From Phycisphaerae bacterium (lineage in GTDB: Bacteria; Planctomycetota; Phycisphaerae; UBA1845; UTPLA1), in contig JAKLKO010000009.1 in assembly GCA_023150615.1 (NCBI GenBank), positions 1 to 64,000 of the forward strand: a stretch of DNA of 64,000 bases. The letters are read 5' to 3'. The position numbers were made by a program, and so were the translations under genes. The number at the start of each line of letters is the position of its first letter. Within the stretch, counting starts at the first letter, position 1. This document shows, piece by piece, positions 25,377 through 35,086 of the stretch. The notes below the pieces were generated by a model. It saw only the letters and a list, made by a program, of their open reading frames with translations, searched no databases and was not told the origin of the DNA.

Positions 25377-27383
25377 GTGTCCGCACCGACATGTCCGCAG
25401 CGTCTTATCCGTAGCCTGCTATGCGTCGCGGCTCTGTTCGCCGCAGGAACCGTCCGCGCGGTCGAGCTGACCGACGAGCCGGACGTCGTCACTGCGCTCA
25501 CGCGCGGAACGACGTCGGCCGTTTCCGTCTCGCCGAGCGACCTTTTGCCCGCGAAAGAGGGCGAGAGCAGTTCCACGCTTCTGCCGCAGCGCATGTCGCC
25601 GGGCGCGGATTGGCAGCAGGCCATGGACACGCTCCACCGGCTGCGCCGCGGTCCGATCGCCGAGGCGCCGATCGGCCAGGCGAACCTCCTGCCTCGGGCG
25701 ACGCTCGACAGCGGCTTCGGCGGCATCACGCAGACCGGCGCCATCCCGCCCGATCCCTACATCGGCGTCGGCCCCAGCCACGTCGTGACGGTCGTGAACA
25801 CGGTCTATCGCGTCTACGATCGAAACGGCGCAGCGCTCACGCCGACGATTCCGCTGACCGGCGCCGTGGGCGGCCTCTTCAACGGAACCGGTGCGACCAG
25901 CAGCGTGACCGACCCGAAGTGCCTTTACGATCAGCACAGCGGCCGCTTCGTCATCATGATCCTCGAGATCGTCAATGGTTCGCAGCGCGCCTACGTGCTG
26001 CTGGCCGTGTCGAAGACGGCGAATCCGGTGACGGGTGGATGGTGGACGTATCGCTCCGAGATCACGACGAGCATCAGCGGCTCGAATCACTGGGGCGATT
26101 ACCCGGGACTTGGCGTCGACGCCGACGCGATCTACGTGACGGCGAACATGTTCTCGTTCACGACGGGCCTGTTCGGCGGGTCGAAACTGCGCTACTTTGC
26201 GAAGGCGCCGTTGCTCATCGGCAGCCCTGCGACGTTCTTTGACGACCTGACAAACACTTCGCTGTTCACCGTGCAACCCGCCCACACGCACGGAACCGCG
26301 ATCGCCGAGTACTTCGCCACCCATCTGTCCCCGGGCTCCGTACGTCTCAGCGCCGTACGGAACTCGACCACCGCGCCCGTTCGAACCAACACGACCGTCG
26401 TCGTCGGCGGCTCCTACTCCGATCCGGCGACCGACGTTCCCAACCTCGGCGGATCCAACCTCGACGGTTTCGACGGTCGGATGCACAATGCCTTCTGGCG
26501 GAACAACCGGCTCCTCTGCACCCATATCCAGAGCACCGGCGGCAAGGACATCGTCCGCTGGTACGAGTTCGACACCGGCAACTGGCCGATCAGCGGCTTG
26601 CCGACGCTCGTTCAGTCCGGCGTGATCGACGCCGGCGGCGACATCCACACCTGGTTCCCGTCCATCGCCAGCAACAACTGCGGGCAGATCGCCATGGTCT
26701 TCGGCCGATCGGCCTCGACCGAGCGCGCCAGCGTCCAGTTCACCGGTCGCGAGTCCACCGATGCGCCCGGCTCCATGCAGGCCATGACACAGGCCATCGT
26801 GGGCACGAGCGGCTACAACCAGTTCCGCTGGGGCGACTATTTCCACGTCGTCGTCGATCCGGTCGATGATCAGGCGTTCTGGGGGATCGGCGAGTACGCC
26901 ACCGGCACGAACTTCTGGCGAACGTTCATCTTCAAGTTCACCGTCGCGTCGTGCTGTCAGGCCCCGGTCATCAACGCGATCGCCGACGCTGGCGCCTTCT
27001 GCGGCGTGAACTACGATTCCCCGCCGCCGACCGCGTCTGGTTCGACGCCCATCACCTGGTCGCTCGGCGGATCGCCACCGGCCGGCATGGTGATCGACGC
27101 CGGCTCGGGAATTGTCTCGTGGCCGAATCCGATCCCGTCGCCGACTCCCTACACCGTCACCGTCAACGCCACAAACTCCTGCGGCATGGATTCCGAGATC
27201 TACATGCTCTCGATCCATCCGGGCGACTTCACCGGCGACGGCCAGGTCATGACGGACGACATCCCCTCGTTCGTCGATCACCTGTTGCGGCTGGACACGA
27301 CGCTCGATTGCGCCGCCGATGTCAATCTCGACACCGACATCGACGGCCTCGACATCGAGGAGTTCCTGATCTACCTGCTCTGA
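25377..27383 (+). CDS. Large secreted protein with Ig-like and dockerin domains
   Basis: The 668-residue product starts at a GTG preceded by GGGAGG. The signal peptide ends near TVRAVELT. Residues about 100-520 contain blocks such as GAIPPDPYIGVGPSHVVTVV, DPKCLYDQHSGRFVIM, NHWGDYPGLGVDADAIYVT and RWGDYFHVVVDP, suggesting a beta-propeller-like fold. This pattern is frequent in bacterial secreted proteins of unknown role. Residues about 530-610 form an Ig-like/cadherin-like domain (PITWSLGGSPPAGMVID, PYTVTVNATNSCG). The end is a dockerin, GDFTGDGQVMTDD and ADVNLDTDIDGLD. I infer a calcium-bound extracellular protein. Confidence 0.82.
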   Translation: MSAPTCPQRLIRSLLCVAALFAAGTVRAVELTDEPDVVTALTRGTTSAVSVSPSDLLPAKEGESSSTLLPQRMSPGADWQQAMDTLHRLRRGPIAEAPIGQANLLPRATLDSGFGGITQTGAIPPDPYIGVGPSHVVTVVNTVYRVYDRNGAALTPTIPLTGAVGGLFNGTGATSSVTDPKCLYDQHSGRFVIMILEIVNGSQRAYVLLAVSKTANPVTGGWWTYRSEITTSISGSNHWGDYPGLGVDADAIYVTANMFSFTTGLFGGSKLRYFAKAPLLIGSPATFFDDLTNTSLFTVQPAHTHGTAIAEYFATHLSPGSVRLSAVRNSTTAPVRTNTTVVVGGSYSDPATDVPNLGGSNLDGFDGRMHNAFWRNNRLLCTHIQSTGGKDIVRWYEFDTGNWPISGLPTLVQSGVIDAGGDIHTWFPSIASNNCGQIAMVFGRSASTERASVQFTGRESTDAPGSMQAMTQAIVGTSGYNQFRWGDYFHVVVDPVDDQAFWGIGEYATGTNFWRTFIFKFTVASCCQAPVINAIADAGAFCGVNYDSPPPTASGSTPITWSLGGSPPAGMVIDAGSGIVSWPNPIPSPTPYTVTVNATNSCGMDSEIYMLSIHPGDFTGDGQVMTDDIPSFVDHLLRLDTTLDCAADVNLDTDIDGLDIEEFLIYLL

Positions 27384-27608
27384 TCACAGGGCGCGGGATT
27401 CCGCCGGCCGGGCCGCCGCGCGCCCGCCGCCCTCGGGGCGGCTTGGCGATCGACGCGGGGCGGAATATCATCTCCCTGCACACCCCCTCGGCGCGATGGC
27501 GCGCGCGATCCGGGATCGCGGTTCGCGCGACGTCGCGCGATCGCCGGCAGGCGGGGGGCGGTTTCGGCATTCGCCTGCGCGCGGCGAACCGGGTGTACGG
27601 GAATCACG

Positions 27609-29705
27609 ATGGCGCATCGCGTGATCGGATTGCAGGACGTCGAGGCGTTCCATGACCACGACGGTCACGGACACGCGCACCATCATCATCACGACCACGG
27701 CGCGGCCTCCGCCGCCAGCCGTGCCAGCGCCGGCGTCATCCTGACGCTCATGGGCGGGCTGCTCGTCCTCACGAGCTACTACATCCAGTGGTACAGCCCG
27801 TGGACGCTGGAGGACCAGCTCGTCGACGGCGTGCTCCGCAAGGTCCGCGTCTATCAGTACCAGTTCCAGATGGACCTCGTAGCCGCCGTCGGCGCGGGAC
27901 TGCTCGGCGCGCGGATCATCTGGCACGCGTTGCGAACGCTCTTCAGCGGCCACATGCACATGGATGAGTTGGTCGCCCTCGCGATTCTCGCCGCCTTCGC
28001 CATGGGGGACTATCGCGCCGCGGGCGTCATCGGCTTCTTCCTGCTCCTGTCCGAACTCGTCGAGACGCGTACCGCCATCGGTGCCCGCGCCGCGATCGAG
28101 TCGCTCATCCGCCTGACACCCACCAAGGCGCGATTGATCACCGACTCCGGCGAGGTCGACGTCGACGTCCGCGACCTGAGGGTCGGTCAGCACGTCCGCG
28201 TCCGCCCCGGCGACAACATCCCCGTCGACGGCGTCGTCGCGCAGGGCGAGTCGATCGTCAACCAGGCCAACATCACCGGCGAATCGCTGCCCATCGACAA
28301 GCGGCCCGGCGACCAGGTCTTCTCCGGCACGAGCAACCTGACCGGCGCGCTGGACGTCGAGGTGACGAAGGTCGGCGCGGACACCACCCTCGGCCGGGTG
28401 CAGAGCCTCATCCTCCAGGCCGAGCGCACGCGCATCCCCATCATGCGACTGATCGATCGCTACGCCGTCTGGTACACGCCGGTCGTGCTGATGCTTGCCG
28501 GCCTTGTGCTCTACTTCAACCGCGCGTCGGGCGACGGGCTTCAGAAGGCGATCTCGATGCTCGTCGCAAGCTGTCCGTGCGCGCTGATCATGGCGACGCC
28601 GACGGCCGTCGTCGCCGGACTGTCGTGCGCGGCGCGGCTTGGAATCCTCATCAAGAACGTTGCTCATCTGGAAAGCGCCGGTCGCATGACCGCCGTGGTG
28701 CTTGACAAGACCGGCACGCTCACCACCGGCGAACTGCACGTCACGCGCCTCACGCCCATGGACCAGGTCGACCCGGCCCTGCTCCTCGAATCCGCCGGCA
28801 GCGCCGAGCAACTCAGCAACCACCCCGCCGCACGCGCCCTCGTGCAACTGGCCCGCGAGGCCAACGTCGAGCTGGTCCGGCCGAGCAAGTTCGAGGAGGT
28901 GCCCGGCCAGGGCGTTGTCGCGCAGGTGAACGGCGACGTCGTCATGGTCGGACGCGACACGTTCCTTCGGCAGCGCGGTGTGGACGTCACGGCCGCGTCC
29001 GCCTCGGCGGCGAAGGTTGAAGGTGCCGGACTTCTGTTTGTGGCCCGCGGGGGCAAGTGCCTCGGCTATGTCGCGGTCGAGGATCGCACGCGGCCCGCGG
29101 CGCGCGAGGCCGTGCAGCAACTGCTCGCCTGCGGCATCCGTCGCCTCGCCATGCTCACCGGCGACCGGCAGGCCGTGGCCCGCAAGGTCGCGCGCGAGAT
29201 GGGCTGCTCGGAGTTCAAGGCCGAGTGCCTGCCGCACGAGAAGCTCGAGCTCGTCGAGCAACTGCGGCGCGAGGGCCATCGCGTCACGGTCGTCGGCGAC
29301 GGCGTCAACGATGCGCCGGCACTGGCCGCGGGCGACCTCGGCATCGCCATGGGCGCGGCCGGCTCCGACGTGGCGATCAACTCGGCCTCGATCGCCCTGC
29401 TGAACAACGACCTGCTGCGTCTGCCGTTCCTGATCCGGCTCTCGCGCGAGACGCGCAAAGTCATCTTCCAGAACCTGGTCTTCGGCGTCGCCTTCGTCGT
29501 GACGATCGTCACCCTCGGCGCGTTCGGTATCGTCACGCCGGTCATGGCCGCTGTGCTGCACACCGTTTCGAGCATCGTCGTCGTCTTCAACAGCGCGCGA
29601 CTCGTCCGCTTTGGCGAGGAGCACGCCACGCACGAGCAGGTCCTGGCCGGCGATCAGCGACCCGCGCCGCCCGCGCCGGCGGATTCGGCCGTTGCCGCCG
29701 CCTGA
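27609..29705 (+). CDS. Heavy-metal-translocating P1B-type ATPase
   Basis: The 698-residue ATP-driven metal exporter has all the P-type landmarks. The actuator loop is NITGESLPIDK. The membrane metal-site motif is SCPCALIMATPTAVV (CPC near residue 323). DKTGTLTTGE carries the phosphorylated Asp (near 366). NHPAARAL is the HP motif of P1B pumps, and TGDRQAVA and GDGVNDAPAL form the hinge. There is no N-terminal HMA metal-binding domain. Instead, residues about 15-31 are His/Asp/Gly-rich (HDHDGHGHAHHHHHDHG), often linked with zinc or nickel handling. The metal is not fixed by the sequence; zinc or a related divalent ion is likeliest. No metal regulator is nearby. Confidence 0.93.
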   Translation: MAHRVIGLQDVEAFHDHDGHGHAHHHHHDHGAASAASRASAGVILTLMGGLLVLTSYYIQWYSPWTLEDQLVDGVLRKVRVYQYQFQMDLVAAVGAGLLGARIIWHALRTLFSGHMHMDELVALAILAAFAMGDYRAAGVIGFFLLLSELVETRTAIGARAAIESLIRLTPTKARLITDSGEVDVDVRDLRVGQHVRVRPGDNIPVDGVVAQGESIVNQANITGESLPIDKRPGDQVFSGTSNLTGALDVEVTKVGADTTLGRVQSLILQAERTRIPIMRLIDRYAVWYTPVVLMLAGLVLYFNRASGDGLQKAISMLVASCPCALIMATPTAVVAGLSCAARLGILIKNVAHLESAGRMTAVVLDKTGTLTTGELHVTRLTPMDQVDPALLLESAGSAEQLSNHPAARALVQLAREANVELVRPSKFEEVPGQGVVAQVNGDVVMVGRDTFLRQRGVDVTAASASAAKVEGAGLLFVARGGKCLGYVAVEDRTRPAAREAVQQLLACGIRRLAMLTGDRQAVARKVAREMGCSEFKAECLPHEKLELVEQLRREGHRVTVVGDGVNDAPALAAGDLGIAMGAAGSDVAINSASIALLNNDLLRLPFLIRLSRETRKVIFQNLVFGVAFVVTIVTLGAFGIVTPVMAAVLHTVSSIVVVFNSARLVRFGEEHATHEQVLAGDQRPAPPAPADSAVAAA

Positions 29706-29749
29706 CCGATCCGCAACGAAGTTCCATCGCCGTCACGAAACGCCCGCGG

Positions 29750-31669
29750 TCATCGCGGCAGTCGCTCCAGCGCCTGCGCCGCCTTCGTCCGCATCGCGGG
29801 CGCGTCCGGACTGTCGCGATCATCAGAGACCTGAAGATAGGTGGCGTAGGCGCGCCGCGCATCGGCCGGTCGCTGGATCGCTTCGTAGAGTTCGCCGAGC
29901 AGGTACCACACGCGGCGATAGTAGCGGTCCGGGTAGTCCCTCGCCGCCGCGGAGATCGATTCGAGTTCCGCCAGCGCGCGATCATGCATCTTCGCCGGGC
30001 CTGCCACCATCGCGATGTTGAACGTGTACTTGAACCGCAGGTGCGGGAGCCGTCGCTGCGCCTCTTCAAAGACCGCGATCGCCTCGGCGGCCCGTCCGGC
30101 CGACTGGTAGCACAAACCGAGCTGATCGATCGCGGCCTCATGATCGGGCGCGGCCTCGATCACCGCCTTGATGTATCGCTCGGCCGTCGCGAAGTCCCCG
30201 CTCTGCATCGCGATGTTCCCGACTCCCAGCAACGACGCAACGTGGCCCGGCTCGCCGGCCAGCGACCGCTCGTAGTAACGCAGCGCCTCGTCGAAGCGCC
30301 CCGACGTGCGCAGCAGGTTCGCGACCCGCGCATTCGGTTCGACCGCCTCCGGATACGTGTCCGCGGCCCAGCGCCACAATTCCATGTTGGAGCGGAACGC
30401 GAGGTTGTATCGTGCCGTGAATACTCCCAGAACGAGCGAAAAGGCCGCCGCGATTAACGGAACGGCGCGCTCGGCCGCGGTCGTGCCGCGGGCGCGCGTG
30501 ATCCATCGCTGCAACTGGTCCGTCAGCACGAGCAGGAAGCCGAGCAGCGGCAGATACAGGTAGCGATCGTGCACAAGTTCCTCCGGCTGGAAGACGCGGA
30601 TATTGAACGCTGGCAACAGGCCCAGCGCGAAGATCGCAACCGCCAACGCTCCGAGCGTGCTTCGCCGCCAGACGCGCCACGCGTACCATGCGATCGCCGC
30701 CAGGCCGATCGCGTAGGGAACGACGCCGAGAATCCACGTCCCCTCGAGCCGTACTGCACGAATCCCGTGAAGCGGCGAGAGCCAGATCGGAAGCAACGAC
30801 TGACGCAGGTAGAAGATCATCAGCCTTGGCGCGGTCAGCACGGCCTCCAGAACAGTGGGCGCGTTCGGCGTCGCCTCGCCGAACGCCTGCCCGAGCGCGG
30901 CCCGCACCGCGAGATAGATACCCAATCCCGCGAGATACGGCGCCGCCATCGCCGCGGCGCGCCCGAGCGCCGCCGGCGGTCGCCGGCCTTCAGCCGTGGC
31001 GAGCCGCCACTCGGCGATCGCGGTAATCCCCGGCAGGACCATCGCGACCTCCTTCGCGAGAATTGCGGCGACGAACGCAATCACCGACGCGGCCAGACCG
31101 ATCGGCCGGACCGGACTGCGGCTGCGAAGAAAGAGCAGCAGTCCGCCGAGCAGGAAGCCCGCCATGAGTAGGTCGGGCGAGCCGGAGATCCACGTTACCG
31201 ACTCGACGTGCACCGGATGCACCGCGAACAGCCACGTCGCAGCCGCCGAAACCGCAACTCCCGCCCCCAGTCGCCGCGCAACCGCAAAACCAAGCAGCGT
31301 GACGCCGAGATGCAGCACCACATTCGTCACGTGCCAGCCGACGGGGTGTAATCCGAACAGCCGGTAGTTCGCGATCAGCCACGCAATGAAGACCGGCCGC
31401 CAGTAGTTGCTCCGCGGGCGATCCGGGCTGTCGGTAAACGACCACACGTCGGACGTAAGCGCCCGGTAATAGAGCGTGCTATCCTGGATGAGGTGGTTTT
31501 CGGCGATCTGCCGCCCGTCATCCCAGACCAGCTCGCCGGTCACGCCGTTTGCGTACGCCGCCGCCCCGAGGAGGAGCGCGACGACGCACGCCCGCCGCGG
31601 CGTCAGGAACCGCGCGGGAGTGGCATCGGGGATCTCGGGCCGTCTTGGTTTCGACCGCGACTTGGACAC
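29750..31669 (-). CDS. TMTC-like membrane protein: GT-C-type N-terminus plus TPR tail
   Basis: The 639-residue product is taken from the GTG at 31669 (VSKSRSKPRR); a longer open frame upstream overlaps the E1 gene and is not protein-like. The first 400 residues carry about 10-11 membrane helices, with the luminal WDDGRQIAENHL loop (acidic pair, as in GT-C glycosyltransferases), LFAVHPVHVESVTWISG and VHDRYLYLPLLGFLL, as in TMTC/DUF1736 proteins. The last 230 residues are tetratricopeptide repeats. Eukaryotic relatives are O-mannosyltransferases; the bacterial function is not known. It begins 23 bp after the E1 gene and may share its transcript. Confidence 0.82.
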   Translation of the reverse strand: MSKSRSKPRRPEIPDATPARFLTPRRACVVALLLGAAAYANGVTGELVWDDGRQIAENHLIQDSTLYYRALTSDVWSFTDSPDRPRSNYWRPVFIAWLIANYRLFGLHPVGWHVTNVVLHLGVTLLGFAVARRLGAGVAVSAAATWLFAVHPVHVESVTWISGSPDLLMAGFLLGGLLLFLRSRSPVRPIGLAASVIAFVAAILAKEVAMVLPGITAIAEWRLATAEGRRPPAALGRAAAMAAPYLAGLGIYLAVRAALGQAFGEATPNAPTVLEAVLTAPRLMIFYLRQSLLPIWLSPLHGIRAVRLEGTWILGVVPYAIGLAAIAWYAWRVWRRSTLGALAVAIFALGLLPAFNIRVFQPEELVHDRYLYLPLLGFLLVLTDQLQRWITRARGTTAAERAVPLIAAAFSLVLGVFTARYNLAFRSNMELWRWAADTYPEAVEPNARVANLLRTSGRFDEALRYYERSLAGEPGHVASLLGVGNIAMQSGDFATAERYIKAVIEAAPDHEAAIDQLGLCYQSAGRAAEAIAVFEEAQRRLPHLRFKYTFNIAMVAGPAKMHDRALAELESISAAARDYPDRYYRRVWYLLGELYEAIQRPADARRAYATYLQVSDDRDSPDAPAMRTKAAQALERLPR

Positions 31670-31692
31670 GTCGTCCGCCGTTCGATGCCGCT

Positions 31693-33891
31693 TCAACCGC
31701 GCGTGTCGACCGGCGCCCCGCGCGAGGCTCCGGTCGGCGTCGCGGTACGGCTTGCCGGGCGCTCGCCGCGCGGCGCCGGAACGAGGTTTCTCGCGGCGGC
31801 GACGATGTCCGACTCCTGCGGCAGAACGGTGTTCGCGGCCGGCCCGAGCGGAATGTACGTGTCGTGCGCCGCGACGCGCGCGATCTGAATCGACGACCCG
31901 CAGCGGGCCACGATCGCCGTGATGATCGCCTCGCTCGGCCCGCCGCTCCGGCGGCACTCATCGACGACGAGCACGCGCCCGGTCGCGCGCGACTCACTCT
32001 CGATGAAATCCTCGTTCAGCGGCGCAAGCCACCGCAGATCGGCCACGCGGGCGCGGATCCCGTACTGCTCCTCGAGCGTCCGCGCCGCGCGGAGCGACAT
32101 GTACAACCCGTTTCCGTACGTGATGATCGACAGGTCGCGCGCATCCTCGAAGTACGTCCGCCCGGAGCCGAGCGGCGCGGCGCGATCGAGCGCGGGATAC
32201 TCGAACTGCCACTGCCCGTCGCCCGTCGAATGCAGGTCCTTCGTCATGTACAGCGCGATCGGCTCGATGAACACGCACACCCGGCCATCCACTTTCGCCA
32301 GCGCCAGACAGGTCCGAAGCATCTCGACGGCATCGTCGCCGCGCGACGGAATCGCGATGACCAGCCCCGGAACGTCCCGAAGCGCCGCGATGCTGTTGTC
32401 GTTGTGGAAGTGTCCGCCGAATCCCTTCTGGTACGCCAAACCGGCGATCCGCACCACCATCGGGTTGCGGAACTGCCCGCGCGAGAAGAACTGCTGCGAG
32501 CACGCCTCGCCGCGGATCTGGTCCTCCGCGTTGTGATAGTACGCCAGGTATTGAATCTCCGGCATCGGCAGAAAGCCCATATGACCGAAGCCGATCGCCA
32601 GCCCGAGAATCGTCGTCTCGTCCAGGAGCGTGTTAAAACACCGCGAGACGCCGAACGTCCGCGTCAGCCCGGTCGTGACGTTGTACACGCCGCCCTTCTT
32701 CGCCACGTCCTCGCCGAACAGAACGCACTGTGGATACTTGATCATCGCATCGTGCAGCGCCCAGTTGATCAGCACCTTCAGATGCCGCGGCCGCTGGCTC
32801 TCGGGCAGCTTCGACGCCTCGCCGAAGATCCGCAGCCGCGCCGCCGCGTCCGGCGCGCGGACCGCCTCCGCCATGACCGCGTCCGGCGTATACGGCGCCA
32901 GCGGTTCCATCACCTCTCGCGCCGAGGAGAGCTTCGGCCGACGCACGACTTCCGCCGCCGCCCCGCGGACCCGCGCCCGGATCGACTCGTACATCTCCAG
33001 CAACTGTTCGGCCGTCCCCATCCCGGCCTCCAGCAGCGTCCGGGCCGAGTAGAGCAGCGGGTCGTGCGCTTCGACGGCCGCGATCTCGTCCAGCGTGTGG
33101 TATTCCAGCCCGTTGCAGGCGACGTACCGCAGTCCCTCGCGAAAGCCGAAGGTCGACTCGATCCATCCGTTCGGCGTGTGGACCGAGATGCCGATGCCGT
33201 TGTCCTCGCAGACAAAGAGGATCGGCAGCGGAAGCCGCTGGTGTCGCACCCATGCCGCCGTATTGAACGCCCCGGCCGCGACGCTGTGGTTTGCGCTCGC
33301 ATCGCCGAACGTGCAAAGCACGATGCTGTCGTCCGGGATCGGCAGCGGCAGGTGCAGGTGATTGGCCCGCTCGATGGCGATCGCCGTGCCCACGGCCTTC
33401 GGCAGGTGGCTCGCGATCGTGCTCGTCTGCGGCAGAACCCACAGCGGCACGCTCCCCCAGACCTTGTGCCGGCCGCCGGCAATCGGGTCCTCCCGCGATG
33501 CGGCCTGCGAGAGCAGCGTATTCCACACCGGCGTTTCGCCGCGCAAGTGCTTGGCCCGCTGGATCATCAGCGCCCCGCTGCGATAGTGAAGAAACGCCGG
33601 GTCGGTGTGCCGCACCAGCCGGCCGAGGACCGCGTTGCCCTCGTGTCCGGCCGAGCCGATCGTGTAATAGCCCGCGTCCCGTCCCCGCAGTTCCCGGGCG
33701 ATCAGGTCCAGGTGGCGGGAGATCATCTGTGCATCGAACAGCGCGAGCATCTCGCGTCCGGTCAGGATGTGCCCGTCACGCACCGGACTGTCGAGCGAGC
33801 GCGTCGGCGTCGCGCCGGGATGCTGTGCGGCCCAGTCGCGCAGGTAGCCGACCAGATTGGCGTCGATGACCTGGGCCCGATTGAGGTTCAT
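31693..33891 (-). CDS. Branched-chain 2-oxoacid dehydrogenase E1, alpha and beta fused
   Basis: The 732-residue protein joins both E1 subunits. Residues about 1-370 are the alpha part: YYTIGSAGHEGNAVLG, TLLSQAASREDPIAGGRHKV, and the thiamine-diphosphate site GDASANHSVAAGAFNTA with the CEDNGIGIS end. Residues about 385-710 are the beta part: GEDVAKKGGVYNVTTGLTRTF, ETTILGLAIGFGHMGFLPMPEIQYLAYY and FGGHFHNDNSIAALR. Such fused E1 proteins serve the 2-oxoisovalerate (BCKDH) or a related 2-oxoacid dehydrogenase complex in the cytoplasm. E2 and E3 are not in the window. The nearby leucine operon (39627-45768) makes branched-chain oxoacids the likely substrate. Confidence 0.9.
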   Translation of the reverse strand: MNLNRAQVIDANLVGYLRDWAAQHPGATPTRSLDSPVRDGHILTGREMLALFDAQMISRHLDLIARELRGRDAGYYTIGSAGHEGNAVLGRLVRHTDPAFLHYRSGALMIQRAKHLRGETPVWNTLLSQAASREDPIAGGRHKVWGSVPLWVLPQTSTIASHLPKAVGTAIAIERANHLHLPLPIPDDSIVLCTFGDASANHSVAAGAFNTAAWVRHQRLPLPILFVCEDNGIGISVHTPNGWIESTFGFREGLRYVACNGLEYHTLDEIAAVEAHDPLLYSARTLLEAGMGTAEQLLEMYESIRARVRGAAAEVVRRPKLSSAREVMEPLAPYTPDAVMAEAVRAPDAAARLRIFGEASKLPESQRPRHLKVLINWALHDAMIKYPQCVLFGEDVAKKGGVYNVTTGLTRTFGVSRCFNTLLDETTILGLAIGFGHMGFLPMPEIQYLAYYHNAEDQIRGEACSQQFFSRGQFRNPMVVRIAGLAYQKGFGGHFHNDNSIAALRDVPGLVIAIPSRGDDAVEMLRTCLALAKVDGRVCVFIEPIALYMTKDLHSTGDGQWQFEYPALDRAAPLGSGRTYFEDARDLSIITYGNGLYMSLRAARTLEEQYGIRARVADLRWLAPLNEDFIESESRATGRVLVVDECRRSGGPSEAIITAIVARCGSSIQIARVAAHDTYIPLGPAANTVLPQESDIVAAARNLVPAPRGERPASRTATPTGASRGAPVDTRG

Positions 33892-34005
33892 TCACCAGAG
33901 GATAGCCGAAACGGACCGGGCTTCCAAAAAGCCGGGCCCCTCGGCGCGGCACGGCTTTCCGCTTGCCAGCACCGGTCGCGCGCTGCGATGATGTTCGCTG
34001 GGGAC

Positions 34006-34079
34006 GGGCGATTAGCTCAGTTGGCCAGAGCGCCTCGCTTACACCGAGGAGGTCACAGGTTCGAGCCCTGTATCGCCCA
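34006..34079 (+). tRNA. tRNA-Val(TAC)
   Basis: A complete cloverleaf is visible: acceptor GGGCGAT pairs with ATCGCCC, anticodon stem CCTCG/CGAGG encloses CTTACAC with anticodon TAC, and the T loop is TTCGAGC. The discriminator is A, and CCA is not encoded. It lies alone between the E1 and sigma-factor genes. Confidence 0.96.
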
Positions 34080-34105
34080 ATCGGGAGCGTTCGGATCGCG
34101 CCCCG

Positions 34106-35086
34106 TTATTCGTCGGATTGAGCCGGCTCATCGTCCGGCAGGCGCGCCGTTCGCGGCCGCTTTCTCGCCGCGGCCGCCGCCGGTTCCGGTTCGCCGTTGA
34201 GGATGGCGTTGAGCTTGTCGAGCGCCTCGATCGCGATCTGCCGCACGCGTTCCTTCGTCAGTCCGATCCGCTTGCCGATCTCCTTGAGCGTCATCGGTTC
34301 GTGATCGTCCAGCCCGAAGCGCAACCGGAGGATCGTCGCCTCGCGCTCCGTAATGCGGTCGAGCAGCTCCTCGATCGTGTCGGACTCGGTGTCGTTGAAG
34401 ATCGCCCCGTGCGGCGTCGGCGTCCGCTCATCGGGCAGCATGTCCGCCAGGGCCGAGTTCCCGTCGGCCATCTGCGACAGCGAGCCGGACGATATCGCTC
34501 GAACGGCGCGCTTGATGATCCGCACCTTCCGCTCGGGCAACTGCATGTGCTCGGCCATCTCCTGGATGCTCGGCTGGTGCCCGAGCGTCTCGCGCAGCGC
34601 CGATTGCGCATCCTTCCACCGCGCGATCATCTCGACCATGTAGGCCGGAATGTGGATCGGCTGCACCGCGTTGATCAGCGCCCGCTTGATCGCCTGCTTG
34701 ATCCACCAGCTCGCATACGTGCTGAATCGCGCGCCGGCGTCGGGGTCAAACCCCTCGACCGCCCGCAGCAGGCCGAGATTGCCCTCCTCGATCAGGTCCG
34801 CCAGCGGCATGCCGCGCTTCGCGTACGCCTTCGCGATGTTCACCACCAAGCGCAGGTTCGCGCGGATCATCCGGTCGCGCGCCCGCGATCCTTCCTCCTC
34901 CAGTCGCTCGCGCTCGTCCAGCGTGATCTCCCGCCGCGCGAACCGCTCCGCCGCAGCGGCCGCCGCGTGGATCTGACGCGCTAGCTGCCGCTCCTCTTCC
35001 GCGGTCAGCAGCCGCACCTCGTTGATCTGGCGTAGATAGTGTTGAAGCCCTGACTCGAATTGGATGAGCGTCCCTCCACGCGGCAT
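34106..35086 (-). CDS. RNA polymerase sigma-70 factor (group 1/2, RpoD/RpoS-like)
   Basis: The 326-residue protein has the sigma-70 layout without a long region 1.1. Region 1.2 is at the N-terminus. Regions 2.1-2.4 lie at about residues 72-150 (RANLRLVVNIAKAYAKRGMP, LADLIEEGNLGLLRAVEGFD, FSTYASWWIKQAIKRAL). Region 3 follows (IPAYMVEMI...). Region 4 contains ITEREATILRLRFG and the TLKEIGKRIGLTKERVRQI helix-turn-helix. The size and the well-kept regions 2 and 4 make it a primary-like or group 2 factor, not an ECF. The tail is Ala/Arg/Pro-rich. No anti-sigma gene is adjacent. Confidence 0.93.
   Translation of the reverse strand: MPRGGTLIQFESGLQHYLRQINEVRLLTAEEERQLARQIHAAAAAAERFARREITLDERERLEEEGSRARDRMIRANLRLVVNIAKAYAKRGMPLADLIEEGNLGLLRAVEGFDPDAGARFSTYASWWIKQAIKRALINAVQPIHIPAYMVEMIARWKDAQSALRETLGHQPSIQEMAEHMQLPERKVRIIKRAVRAISSGSLSQMADGNSALADMLPDERTPTPHGAIFNDTESDTIEELLDRITEREATILRLRFGLDDHEPMTLKEIGKRIGLTKERVRQIAIEALDKLNAILNGEPEPAAAAARKRPRTARLPDDEPAQSDE

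Noticed and set aside
33905..33935. Possible terminator around GGGCTTCCAAAAAGCC after the E1 start
   Set aside because: The stem is only 5 bp and lies in the promoter side of the E1 gene; no T-run follows.
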